Positions 35,323-46,084 of a stretch of DNA of 64,000 bases are shown here, in pieces. Every line of letters starts with the position of its first letter. Position 1 is the first letter of the stretch. Source of the stretch: Periplaneta americana. Lineage: Eukaryota > Arthropoda > Insecta > Blattodea > Blattidae. A program made the position numbers and the translations under genes. The stretch is taken from the NCBI RefSeq assembly GCF_040183065.1, contig NC_091117.1, positions 104,806,001 through 104,870,000 on the forward strand, given 5' to 3'. Below the pieces are notes generated by a model. That model did not search any database and was not told where the DNA came from. It was given only the letters and a program-made list of their open reading frames with translations.

Positions 35323-35845
35323 GTCCACACCTGTGGAGTAAAGGTTAGCGCGTCTGGTAGCGAAACCAAGTGGCCCAGATTCTATTCCCGGTCGGGGCAA
35401 GTTACCTGGTTAAGGTTTTTCCGGGGTTTTCCCTCAACCAAATATGAGCAAATGGTGGGTAACTGTCGGTGCTGGACCCCGGACTCATTTCACCGGCATT
35501 ATCACCTTCATTTTTTATTTATTTTATTGGGTTATTTTACGACGCTGTATCAACATCTAGGTTATTTAGCGTCTGAATGATATGAAGGTGATAATGCCGG
35601 TGAAATGAGTCCGGGGTCCAGCACCGAAAGTTACCCAGCATTTGCTCGTATTGGGTTGAGGGAAAACCCCGGAAAAAACCTCAACCAGGTAACTTGCCCC
35701 GACCGGGATTCGAACCCGGGCCACCTGGTTTCGCAGCCAGACGCGCTGACCGTTACTCCACAGGTGTGGACATTATCACCTTCATTCAGACGCTAAATAA
35801 CCATAATATATTGATAAAGAGCCGTAAAATAAACTAACCTACATC
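35323..35845 (+). repeat. SINE family A (host copy split by another SINE)
   Basis: The left part (35323-35511) carries the tRNA-like head, core and CTCATTTCACCGGCATTATC. The right part (35772-35845) resumes with ATTATCACCTTCATTCAGAC and ends near AAAATAAACTAACC. Between them an inverted SINE of the same family is inserted. The 14-bp ATTATCACCTTCAT is present on both sides (35498-35511 and 35772-35785). Confidence 0.93.
35512..35771 (-). repeat. SINE family A, full copy inserted in another SINE
   Basis: A complete minus-strand SINE: the head starts GTCCACACCTGTGGAGTAAC at 35771, box B is GGTTCGAATCCC, and the tail at 35512 is a short A/T-rich run (T-rich on the plus strand). It is bounded by the 14-bp duplication, the product of LINE-type target-primed reverse transcription. 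Confidence 0.94.
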
Positions 35846-36724
35846 TTCCGGCTGCGAAACGAATCACGTGAAAGGGCGTTGTAATATTTTCTATTTAACT
35901 TTAATATTGCTGTATGATAGCTCAGCACACGTCAGGGAGGTTTAAACTCGGTTGCTTGATGGGGACATCTGAAAACTTCGACCTAGTTTAAACCTTCCTG
36001 AGGTATGAGTGCCGGTTTTTTTTTACACATTTTCTACAGATTTACGCTTCCCTATGCTATTCTACTACTAGATTCACGCTTATTTGCATCAAGTAGACAC
36101 TATCTCCCTATACATCATCATCGTCATTATCATCACTATCCTCATCATTAATTATCTTGGATTAGGCCTTCTCGTCTGTTCCGCTTCAGACTGAACGCTG
36201 ATTAAAAGCTGGTCTCTCCACCGCTTCCGACTTTTTGCCTGAAAATTTCGAGTATTTGAAAATATCCTCGGACTAGGGCATTAGTCCCTCAATGAGTGAG
36301 TTTCGTGATGGGACTGTTACCTTAAAACCTCTAAACCTGTCTGCTTTTCTATCTAGTTATGACCCCATAGCCAGAGGATTCCGGTTTGTAAGGAACGGAC
36401 CCACGCTCTCATTCTCTCCCGTTTTCTATAACACTGAACAATAAGAATTTTGCTCCGACTTAAAACAATGTGTTCCTTATGGTTTTGTGTACGCTGAATC
36501 TGAAAATGCATCTCTTTCCTTCGTATCGCATAAGGGTTTTAAGAGATACTATGATTTCATTTTTCGATAAGCGCTCCCCCAGGAAACGTCTGGCGCGGGT
36601 TGGAGGTTGTAAACCAAATCTAAAGCTAATGCATTTTATGAGTTTATAACTTATTTCCGGTTTCTTATGGTTGTTGGCATTTTATTTTGTACTCGTAATA
36701 AATTAACATATATTGGTCCCTTCT
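35846..36724. other. No gene recognised
   Basis: Apart from the inverted repeat near 35940, no coding signal. A (CATCAT)-rich patch occurs near 36112-36150. Confidence 0.35.
35936..36005. repeat. Inverted repeat around GGAGGTTTAAACT
   Basis: CAGGGAGGTTTAAACT near 35934 pairs with AGTTTAAACCTTCCTG near 35985, leaving a loop of about 35 bases. It could be a foldback remnant; no element was recognised. Confidence 0.7.
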
Positions 36725-37247
36725 ATTCAGTAAATTTCAGAACAGTTCAACGTGAGGTATACGCAATGAATAAACAAGGGTGTGGTTTTCAGTATTTAAA
36801 AGAAAAGTTTACCAGTTTGAGTGAAGGTAAATTAAAAGAAGGCATTTTCATCGGTTCACAAATTCACAAAGTTATGGCTGACTCTTTGTTTGAGGAAAAA
36901 CTTTCCATTACAGAAAAATGGCATGGCGTGCTTTCAAAGATGTGTGCTGAAATTTCCTTGGAAATTCTATGGCAGACAACTACATAGAACTTGTTGTGGA
37001 AGCCATGTCACGTGCATATGAGAAAATGAGGTGTAATATGTCTCTCAAAATACCCTTTTTACATTCTCATCTGAATTTATTTTCTCCCAACCTTGGAGCG
37101 GTAAGCGAGGAGCATGGGAAAAGAGTTCATCAAGAAATATCTGAAATGGAAAGACTATATAAAGGAAGATCATCATCCAGGATGCTTGGAAACTATTGTT
37201 GGTTCGTTGTAAAAGAAAGTATCGGGTCTAGTTATAAACAGAAGTGA
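36725..37247 (+). pseudogene. Relic of the orphan arthropod repeat-family protein, copy 2
   Basis: Two overlapping frames together give FRTVQREVYAMNKQGCGFQY, LKEKFTSLSEGKLKEGIFIG, SQIHKVMADSLFEEKLS, a frame change near 36960, then NYIELVVEAMSRAYEKMRCN, MSLKIPFLHSHLNLFSPNLG, AVSEEHGKRVHQEISEMERL and SSSRMLGNYCWFV. The order and spacing match the minus-strand relic at 5535-6130. The N-terminal part (DPLVE block) is missing. Conserved Cys-Asn-Met-Ser, His-x2-Leu-His-Ser-His and Asp/Asn-Tyr-Cys-Trp clusters could be metal-binding or catalytic, but no function is known to me. Confidence 0.65.
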
Positions 37248-37249
37248 TC

Positions 37250-37700
37250 CAGAAAATTCGTTTAATGTAAGTTCAAATTTCAAATTTTTTCTCAATATAT
37301 GCATGAAATATTTTTATTGTTGTTCTGTTTTAAACTATATAACATCATGTTTGTATCCAGTAAACATTTTTCAAATATTATGAGGCGTTTTGAATCCCAA
37401 GTGTGTTGTCATTTTACCAGAAGCAGTGAAAAATTAAAAACAAGTTTTTCTCTTAAAAATTAAATTCATTTTCCGCGGAAAATGGTACGTGAAGGGGCAA
37501 TTTGGATTTTAAATTCAGATTTAGGGTACACATAATTATTAGTAATATTCACCTATTTTTGTTTCGGAGCAAGATAAAATATAAAAATTTGTTCAGTGTA
37601 ACCACAGATTACACTGCCTCGGGGACCACGACGTGGACGTGAAGGAGGTTTTCCCTACTCAACATATCTAAATTATAATAATTTTATTTTCCCATATACT
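37250..37700. other. No gene recognised
   Basis: AT-rich, probably the remainder of the element carrying the orphan protein. No terminal repeats found. Confidence 0.35.
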
Positions 37701-38105
37701 TCATTAATTTCTTTATTTATCTGTTTATGTGAACTCTCATATTGATCTTCAACTTCTCACTCCCCTTTTTTCGTCTATGACGAAGACAAAACCATTCTAC
37801 GAAACGGTGTGAATTCATTTACAATTAAGCAATGTAAAAATAATCCAATCTACATCTCTCCTATACAACCCACCATTGTTTCTTCCCTTTAGATGCAAAG
37901 CTATTTTCTGAAGCCTCGCAGTGCGCGTCTCGCACAAATTCGGCCGGACGAATCTGTCCGAGGCGACGCAGCGAGACCTCTCTGCGACGCTGCGCAGACC
38001 GCGCATCTCGCAGCTGTAGAAACCACTCACTATCTCTAGTGTAGTCCAGATTTGTGCGATGCGGGCCTTGCACCTCGTACCTCGCATGCGTCGGTTCAGA
38101 AAAAC
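37700..38105 (-). repeat. Harbinger-type element end, copy 2
   Basis: ACCCACCATTGTTTCTTCCC, then AAAGCTATTTTCTGAAGCCT, a CpG-rich block and CGCATGCGTCGGTTCAGAAA at its right edge. It matches 39000-39499 nearly throughout. The terminal AAGGCTTAA is missing, and the sequence continues as the opposite end (38106 on). Confidence 0.7.
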
Positions 38106-38335
38106 CAACCCCGATCATGCGTACCATTTTCGCAATGACGCTGAGAAGCTTGTGGTTTCTCATCCTGCGAGTTCGCGTGAATCAGTTGCTGAGCGCTTGT
38201 TATGTCCAATGGATTTCGCCGTCTTGCTACTTTTGAAAGAATAAGCCAAAATTATCCTGCATTGTTAGTGGAGAAAACAGTGATATCTTCATTAGACTAT
38301 TTGTCAACGCTATATGTATCTAATTCTAATATTTT
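38106..38335 (+). repeat. Harbinger-type element end, copy 3 (fused to copy 2)
   Basis: ACCATTTTCGCAATGACGCTG-like sequence through GCTTGTGGTTTCTCA, GTTGCTGAGCGC and AACAGTGATATCTTCA matches 34270-34450 in the same orientation. It directly follows copy 2, so two element ends are joined without the outermost bases. Confidence 0.62.
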
Positions 38336-38339
38336 TCTT

Positions 38340-38900
38340 GTGACGAAATTGGATATATAGGCTATAAACTTAAGAACGAAGAGAAAGAAGAAAACTTTAA
38401 GCAAGTTTTCAAGAGAAAGCCACTAAATTAGAATCCACACCTGAAAATAATAATGAGTACTGGACTCATTTTAAAAAGCTGTAAACCAGGGCTATCAAAG
38501 CGCCTGCACTGCGTGCTCTCAAGAACCTGCAAACCATTTCCTTAAGAGCGATGATTGTACTTTATCTTGCTGAAAAGTGAATCTTGTTGGATTTGTAATG
38601 TTTGTAGTATGAGCACGTAATACAGGCGATTTAACATCCCTGCTGTGAACAGATAACAGATTGGTTGGTTCACTGGCTGAGAAAGAAGCTACCTACTGAA
38701 AGATGCACTGGAAGGAATTGTGAACGGGAAAAGAAGTTCGGAGCAGAACTAATTATCAGATGATACACAACATAGGCCTAAGATATTTGAAATGTATGTG
38801 GAGACTAAGAAGAAGGCATAAAATATGGAAGATTGAATAATGCTAGATTTGCAGTGAAGGATCTATCGTTGGGAAGAACACTATCAGTGAATTAATACGG
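38340..38900 (+). mobile_element. RTE-like LINE, internally deleted
   Basis: 38345-38478 matches the pre-RT part of the 6130-8216 element (AAGTTTTCAAGAGAAAGCCA, TTAGAATCCACACC, TACTGGACTCAT). 38651-38900 matches the 3' end (GGTTCACTGGCTGAGAAAGA, GATGCACTGGAAGGAATTGT, TTTGCAGTGAAGGATCTATC). The RT domain is deleted and a hAT-type MITE (38487-38642) lies at the junction. A TAGGCCTA octamer at 38773 interrupts a position that is plain TA or TTA in the other copies. Confidence 0.85.
38487..38642. mobile_element. 156-bp hAT-type MITE
   Basis: CAGGGCTATCAAAGCGCCTG and, inverted, CAGGGATGTTAAATCGCCTG form the ends. CTGTAAAC (38479-38486) and CTGTGAAC (38643-38650) flank as an 8-bp duplication with one difference. 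It is non-coding and is inserted in the deleted LINE. Confidence 0.8.
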
Positions 38901-38904
38901 TTTT

Positions 38905-39499
38905 ACTGCTACATGCACAGTATTTTCGATCAGTAGACTCTCTTTTTCTACTCTATCTAGGCTATCTAATTTCAATTTTTTTCTAGATACGTCAGTATTT
39001 TCTTCATATATCCGTTCTTGTGAACCCTCATGTTTGTTTTTCATCTCTTACGTATTTTATATTCCCCTCTTTGCAATCTATCGTTGTTTAGTCAAGTAGA
39101 ACAGGTATTTGTAACGACTCCGACGAATAGGCTACCCTTCTTACCTCTTATTTTCTCACCTGAATAGGGAGATAGAACCAATCACCGAAAAGTTGTGAAT
39201 TCCTTTAAATTTAAGGAGTGAAAAAATGTGAATTTACAACTTTTCTTTACCACCCACCATTGTTTCTTCCCTCTAGAACCAAAGCTATTTGCTGAGGCCT
39301 CGCAGTGCGTGCTTCGCACAAATCCGGCTGCGCGATTCGGTCCGAGACGACGCTGCGAGGCCTCTCTGCGAACCTCCGCAGATTGCGCACTTCGCAGCCA
39401 TAGAAATCACTCGCTATCTCTCATGTAGTCCAGATTTGTGCGAGGCGGGCCTCGCACCTCGCACGTCGCATGCGTCGGTTCAGAAAAACCAAGGCTTAA
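38905..39499 (-). repeat. Harbinger-type element end, copy 4
   Basis: It shares with 37700-38105 the blocks CACCATTGTTTCTTCCC, GCTGAGGCCTCGCAGTGCG and CGCATGCGTCGGTTCAGAAA, and ends AACCAAGGCTT with TAA following. CpG density is much higher than in the surroundings. The left limit is uncertain. Confidence 0.68.
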
Positions 39500-39504
39500 G
39501 GGGA

Positions 39505-39680
39505 TCCTCAACGCTTTAGAAACGTTGTCAGGATGTCAGCAGAACAACTTGAAATATTAATAAATTTGATTGGACCACAAATTACTAAGGAGGACACGAA
39601 ATGCGAGTTGTAATTCCTGTAAAAGACAGACTAATGACGACATTACTCTTTTTATCATCAGATATGTAATTTTTATTTAA
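39505..39680 (+). pseudogene. PIF/Harbinger transposase scrap
   Basis: MSAEQLEILINLIGPQITKE begins at 39534. After one lost base it continues MRVVIPVKDRLMTTLLFLSS. This matches the Harbinger transposase block MSxxxFxxLLxxVGPxIxKxDTxMRxxIPxxxRLxxTLRFLxxG. The rest is absent. It begins right after the element end at 39499. Confidence 0.66.
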
Positions 39681-39689
39681 TTTTATCTT

Positions 39690-40124
39690 ATAGTACAACA
39701 ATTAACATTGCTTTGTCCATACTTCTTAAACTTATAGGCCGATAATAATATAATAATTTTTTAAAGATTTATGTTCGATAACTAGGGAACTGTTCCTGTG
39801 TTCATCCATGGTCTGGAATTTAGGTTAGGTCTAGATTTAAGATCTCTTTCGGCGCTACACGGTCATGAAAGATTATGGCTCGGAAGTCGATGAACTAATA
39901 CGAATATAATCTTTTCTCAGAGATTTCACAAAAAATGCAGGATTGAACATAAATTCGTTTCACTTCAAAACAAACCATATAGCCTACTTTTATTTTGAAT
40001 TTAATTTACATTTTTCTATCTTTTATTATCTATTGGTAATTTTTAGGAAATGTTCTACTTTTTTTTTGTATTTTTGCCCTTTTCTGCTTTTGAACGGCTT
40101 TTTTTTTACGGTGTAGTCGTAGTC
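39690..40124. other. No gene recognised
   Basis: AT-rich, with T-runs near 40060-40110 just before the SINE. No coding signal. Confidence 0.4.
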
Positions 40125-40480
40125 TATGTCCCGCGCCGTGGCGTCGCTGTCTAAGGCATCCCGCCTAGGACTCGCGTTACGGAATGCGCGCTGGTTCGAG
40201 TCCTCATGGGGGAAGAAATTTTCTCATGAAATTTCGGCCAGTGTATGGGACCGGTGCCCACCCAGCATCGTGATGCACTTGGGGAGCTACATTAGGTAGC
40301 GAAATCCGGTTGCGAATACCGGCTATAACGGCTGGGGGGATCATCGTGCTAACCACACGATACCTTCATTCTGGTTGGATGATCGTCCACCTCTGCTTTG
40401 GCATGTGGGCGTGAGGCCAGCAGCCGGCTGGTCGGTCTAGGCCCTTCACGGGCTGTAGCGCCACGGATTATTATTATTAT
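40125..40480 (+). repeat. tRNA-derived SINE, family C
   Basis: A tRNA-like head with box B GGTTCGAGTCC near 40193 is followed by GGGAAGAAATTTTCTCATGA, GACCGGTGCCCACCCAGCAT, ATGATCGTCCACCTCTGC and an (ATT)4 tail. Another plus copy is at 62690 and a 3' half is at 19918 (minus). Confidence 0.9.
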
Positions 40481-40937
40481 TAGTCGTAGTCTATATTCAA
40501 GAGCCTACTGCAGATTGCTTACGCAGTTTGACTGCGTCATATAGGGGAATTTTCCTTATGGTTGCTTGGCATTTTAATTTATTGTTCAAATTACATATAA
40601 TTGTCTTCAATATTGTTTAACCAGTGTACAGTAGAGGAAGCAAGACCTGTCCTGTGACCTTACCATGTGCTGTGGCTGTATCACTAATGACTTAATGAGT
40701 ATTAAGTGGAAAGAAAGATTTTAGTCTGAGATGGACTTCAGTGTCGGTAGATTCGTATAGTATTAACCATCGTGAAACAAACTCTCTTTCTGATAGCTCA
40801 TTCTTTCCCCTATCGCACAGCTCACATTCCAGGTCTCACCTCATCTATACATTTGTCAAACACTTCAATTTTGTGATGTAAGGCCAACTTCACGTGTCAA
40901 GTGTACAAAACTACATTTTAGCATTCTTAGTCTTCTA

Positions 40938-41117
40938 GGGCCGTATTCATAGACATTTTTAGCGCGGGCTTTCGGTGGATTATCAGCGTTTTTCGTATTC
41001 ATAAACCAGTGTCAGCGATAGGATATGATTTGAATTCTGTACTAGTAACCAGTGGATAGCCGGGGCTAGCTTAGTACGCTCATAGCGCGTGCTGCGAAAT
41101 GTCTATGAATACCACCC
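40938..41117. mobile_element. 180-bp MITE
   Basis: GGGCCGTATTCATAGACATT (40938) and, inverted, GGGTGGTATTCATAGACATT (from 41117) are the ends, flanked by TA (40936-40937, 41118-41119). It is non-coding. The termini read GG...CC, so excision could leave TAGGCCTA. Confidence 0.82.
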
Positions 41118-41119
41118 TA

Positions 41120-42635
41120 ATTCTTTAGCATGTTTTTAATATTTCCAGAAATAATTTGATATAATATACAGTAATGTTTTAACAAATCTGTGTTTTAACT
41201 TATGAACATCACATTACACAATCCTAGCTTACGACATAAGGTGCAATTTTTGTGGCATGTGTACAATCTGATTTAATGTCATCTGGCAGCATATGTTCAC
41301 GCAAACATAGGACCTGATGATGCTTGACATGCGAGTGAAAAAGTTTGTCCGAACCTAAAGTACAATAAAACTTTTACGATTGATAAGTTATTGACGGGTT
41401 TTTCATTAAACAATAGATTACGTAGCTTGTCGGAGCCACAATGTATCTAAAACTAAAATGCGCTAGTTATATAAATATAAAGTAGCTAATCAGAATAATC
41501 AGAAGCCATGATCCACTTGTGCACGCAATAGTCTTTCTTAGATTGCCCGAGGTAACCACGATCATTCATTTGGTTTAATTTTGGTCTGATTCAGATGAAG
41601 CCCGTGCCACAAAGAATCGTAACTAATTTGCACCTCCTGTTGGTATACTACTGTGCACGACACGTGGCCGCTACGCCAACAACCCAGACAAGTCCGACGT
41701 CTGTCGAAATAAACATCATGTCCTTCAAAATGTTGATTAATCGACAAGAAGTTTAAGTTGCGGCATGAGGAACTAGCAAGGCTTCCTTCGTAAGAAAAGC
41801 CAAGGGTTTCGACTAGCAGATTTACGACACGGAAAAGAACTCTCTAACTGATCTAGAGGTTCAAACAAAATTGTTCGATTACCTACCGTATCTTTCAAGT
41901 TCATTGGGGACTTGTAAGACTGCACACATGTCCGAATCAAATGTGGAAGGAGGGAAGTATAAGGAAAGCTTGTAGAAAAAATATATCTGAATCGACAATA
42001 TTATGTATTCGGATGCGTTTAAAAATTCACACAACCGACGTATATTGAACCTTACCTCTCACCTCAAATCGAATCTGATTCGATAGGTGCTCTTTTAGTA
42101 TTTGAAACGACAAAACTGCAAATGTTGTGTTGTTTCTGTCAATCAAGATTTCTGTGGCTCCAAAGGAAAATGCGATATGTCATTTCTTGCACTTTTTGAG
42201 GCGCGAGCATTTGAAGTTTGAAGGACTGCATAAAATCATAATAATCATGTTTCATAACCAGACAGAGGATTTTCAGTCCTTACACTGAACGTTAAATGTA
42301 CTGTTGTCACGCCAGGAGAAGGCGGCTGTACTTAGACGGGGCGGAGGGGAAACAGTCGCGCATGCGCACCGCGCTGTTCACTGCAATATTCCTGTTTCAC
42401 AAACATCTACTGCACGTGTTTATGAGTCTTTGCGACTTTGTGATAATAATAGTGGGGTTTTTACTGTAGTGTTTTATTAGTTTCAACAAGACAATTGTTT
42501 TCAGTATACCACAGATCTTGTATTGCTTTAGTTATCCTTTGCTTTTCGTGTTAATAGTGTTGATAATAATATAGTTAATAGAATTTATGTTGTTGTATAC
42601 TGTTATTTAGGTTTATAGCAGTTTTTTGTTTATTG
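41120..42635. other. No gene recognised
   Basis: About 1.5 kb, mostly AT-rich. A GC/CpG-rich block at 42305-42395 (GACGGGGCGGAGGGGAAACA, CGCGCATGCGCACCGCGC) precedes the Sailor-like relic and may be its 5' region. Confidence 0.4.
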
Positions 42636-42641
42636 TAAATA

Positions 42642-43735
42642 TGTCGACAAAGAGGAAACAAGGATTGACAAGGAATATTATTAGAAGTGCAAAATAATTC
42701 TGTGATGAAGAAAAAGAACAACAGTGCCTTTGCATTCCTCTTACGAAACCTACAGCGAAGGTAGAAAAGTACTCTAATCTATCCACAAGAACAATACAGC
42801 GTATAAGGAATGAAATGAAAGACTGCACAGAAGAAAGTGCGTTGTCGATATCTGAGGGAGAAAAAAAATGTAAACGTCCAGATTACCGAAACGCAAATGT
42901 AGATGACTTCGACGGGAGATTGACAAAAAAGATATAATTGAGAATTTTTATTTGAAAAAGAAAGAGGGCCACCGGCGTAGCTCAGGAGGTAGCGCGTTTG
43001 CCTGCTGATCTGCAGTTGTGCTCGGGAGTGAGTTCGATTCCCGTTTGCGCTGACTACCTGGTTGGGTTTTTTCCGAGGTTTTGCCAAGCGGAAGGCGAAT
43101 GTCAGGTAATCTATGGCGAATCCTTGGTTTCATTTCGCCAAATACCATCTTGCCATTATCAATTCAATCGACACTGAAGAAGCTAGTAGTTATTACAGTG
43201 TCGTTAAATAACAAGTAAAAAAATAGTACCAAACTGCAACAAACGTCTACCCTTTTACAAGAGAAAACTGATTTGAAATGAAAGACAACATTAAGACGAA
43301 TACTGAAGAAAAAGGATTTCAGATGGAAGAAGTGTGCAGCAAAAAAAAATTGAGGAAAACACTGTAAATTAGAATACGTGAAGATATCTACAGCAAATAC
43401 TTAGGAAAGTGGAAAAACCGATTTTGTATCTGGACGAAATGCGGATAGATAGGCCTACCAATTTAACGTTTCCCAAGTTCTGGCACGATAAAAATGTTAC
43501 GGGAGTTTTGACTACCGCAAATGTATCCAGAACACTCATTGTTGTTCATCAGGACAGGGGCGGTGGGGCTAATGGCTTTGTTGAGAGATTCGAATTAATA
43601 TACACGGCTGGAACATAAACAGACGATTATCATGGACAGATCATACTCCAGAAATTTTGAAAAATGTGATAATGATAGTCATAGCGACAGCACCGAAGAT
43701 GCGGAATCTTTTATGTCTGACTCCGTTCCCGTGTA
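42642..43735 (+). pseudogene. Sailor-like (DD82E Tc1/mariner) transposase relic split by a SINE
   Basis: MSTKRKQGLTRNIIRSAK at 42642, then EKYSNLSTRTIQRIRNEMKD, is an N-terminal helix-turn-helix. A SINE interrupts at 42967-43226. LRRILKKK-like and FRWKKCAAKK follow near 43290. From 43409 comes the first catalytic block, KPILYLDEMRID, then WHDKNVTGVLTTANVSRTLI and TAGT. This parallels RAVVYLDETWVN and GKGQRFIILHAGCS of the intact protein at 54479-55900. The second half of the catalytic domain is deleted, with only an acidic C-terminus left (DNDSHSDSTEDAESFMSDS). Six extra bases in RID(RP)T are a TAGGCCTA octamer. Confidence 0.72.
42967..43226 (+). repeat. tRNA-derived SINE, family B
   Basis: The head GCGTAGCTCAGGAGGTAGCG (A box) and GAGTTCGATTCCC (box B near 43032) are followed by the core TACCTGGTTGGGTTTTTTCC shared with family A, then AATGTCAGGTAATCTATGGC and the tail GTCGTTAAATAACAAGTAAA. 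It interrupts the Sailor-like relic. A 5'-truncated copy is at 56373. Confidence 0.88.
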
Positions 43736-44573
43736 GCCAAGTAAGTGGACTGAAGTTTTCAGGTCAGAGCGTAGCGTGAAGTTCCCCGTCCCGCCTATCT
43801 ACTCACCGCGCCAACTCGTAGCGCGAAGACAGTACGTCAGTTGCAGGAAGGTCATTGAACTTATTGCTACGCTCCCTCCGTACACCAAGAGACGTGACGC
43901 CTTGTCGCTGTGCAGCAGAGACAGGCAAAATCTCTTTCAGGCTTGCCATGACTGTTTACGTCCGTGAGCAGGCTTACGCTTTGTATCGTTCGCCCGCCTG
44001 CAACCTTCCCTCACAAGCAGGCAGTCAGTGTGGTTGCACGTGACTCCCAAACAGTCCTAAGAGTGACCCGAAAGGACTGTTGGGTTCCGCCGACCTGCGC
44101 CAGACTGTGCTGCTTTCAGATGCATGATAAATATTAACCAAGTCATTCCAACCTGATAAGAAGCCTACAGATATAGACAAACTACTGAAAACTTAATTTG
44201 TTGTCTTCTGAAACGTACCGTTAATAAAGACATAGAAAACTATTTCTCGTCAACATAATATCCATTAAATGTCAACAGTTATTATAAATTACTTGCACTT
44301 TCCTTTTCATCGTAGTAATATAAATTTAATGCAAACCATTAAACTTTCAGCTTCATAAATAAAAATAAATCTGTCCCTCAGAAGTTAAATAGCAAATCAA
44401 TATTCTGAAGAACGAAAAACTTTTATAAATTTTACAGGTATTCATGAGACTTTTAATTGCTGACAAGGAAAAAGTTAAAATGAAATATTTTTCTATAATA
44501 TTTGTTGATATTCATAATAAATGTTACCAATATCTTTTCAACATATTTTCTTACCAATATCTTTTCAACATAT
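43736..44573. other. GC-rich then AT-rich DNA, no gene recognised
   Basis: 43740-44110 is unusually GC-rich for the window and contains a hairpin (ACAGTCCTAAGAG...AAGGACTGT near 44052-44080). 44110-44570 is AT-rich. No coding signal or terminal repeats. Confidence 0.4.
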
Positions 44574-44791
44574 TTCCTTCTCTTCTCTTCTCTTCTCTTC
44601 TCTTCTCTTCTCTTCTCTTCTCTTCTCTTCTCTTCTCTTCTCTTCTCTTCTCTTCTCTTCTCTTCTCTTCTCTTCTCTTCTCTTCTCTTCTCTTCTCTTC
44701 TCTCCTCTCCTCTCCTCTCCTCTCCTCTCCTCTCCTCTCCTCTCCTCTCCTCTTCTCTTCTCTTCTCTTCTCTTCTCTTCTCTTCTCTTCT
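44574..44791. repeat. (TCTTC)n/(TCTCC)n pentanucleotide satellite
   Basis: About 218 bases of CTTCT units with an internal homogeneous block of CTCCT units (about 44700-44752), then CTTCT units again. The block structure suggests one point change amplified by local slippage or conversion. Confidence 0.97.
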
Positions 44792-44884
44792 AGTCACTAG
44801 TTACGAAATGTTACTGTTTTGTTGAGTCAGATACACTTTGCAGGAATATGAATTTTTTTTTATTCAATGCATTGGCACTTGACT

Positions 44885-46050
44885 AGAGTCATTACCTCCT
44901 CGTGGTGTACCGTTTTGACTTACTTGGCTATAATAAATACTCTAAAACAAATAAATATAATAAATGTGATGGAATAGTGGTATATTTTAAAGATTATATT
45001 ACCGTATGCTTAAAGGATGTAGAATTTAATCACTGTAACTCTATTCATTTTGACTTTTCTATAGGCGATACTCCATTTTCTCTAACAGCAATTTACAGAT
45101 CTCCAAGTAACTGCAAAATTGATTTCCTGGATAGCTTTGAACAGTCTTTGTATGAACTAAAAGACGTTAAAATCATGTTATTATAGGTGACATTAATATT
45201 CAAATTTCAGAAAACAATTTAGATAACTCTGGCAACAGATATTTGAATATTATGCATGAATATGGTTTTTTGAAATACTTAAATGCCCCTACTCGATATA
45301 ATGCATGCCTTGATCATATATTCTTCAAAACATCTATTAACTTAGATTTCAAATCTGGAGTATATAATAGTGCAATTACAGACCATTATATGGTATTTGG
45401 ACTAGTCACTATCACTACTAAAAATATTATTAAGGATCCCATCATAAATTCACATAATAATTGCAAGCAACATATTAATTACAAAGACTTAGTCGCGAAT
45501 ATTAGCTCAGAGACCTAGGAAACGGTTTTTGATTGCCAAAACGCTGAAATTAGTTTTCAAAATTTTTACAAAATACTCCGCGATCTAATAACTAAATATA
45601 GCCTACCTTTCATACTTGTAATAATGTACCCAGTAAATATAAAAAAATAAAACCCTGGATCACTTCGGGTATTGTTAAATCAATACGCACAAGAGACAGA
45701 CTAGCCAAAAAAGTAAAACGTGAACCTTTGAATGAAGATTTATCAAAAAAATATAAAAGGTACAGAAATATCTTAACTTGCGTTATAAGAAATATGAAAG
45801 TTAGTTACTACTCAGAGAAATTTGTCAACAATAGGAATGATCCCAAAAGATTTTGGCAGACTATTGACGAAGTTACTAACGTTTCAACAAATAAAAGCTA
45901 CAGTAATATGGAAATAGTAAATAAAGATGGCTCAATTATTAAGAATCTTTATGATATTGCAAACGAATTTAATGCTCATTTTACAAACATAGGACACAAT
46001 ATAGCATCAAAAATAAACAAAAACACAAGACTCTCTTCTTCCTTTTCTTA

Positions 46051-46084
<34 letters not shown>

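Noticed and set aside
44453..44825. Open frames across the CTTCT satellite
   Set aside because: A pentanucleotide without stops is open in several frames by construction.
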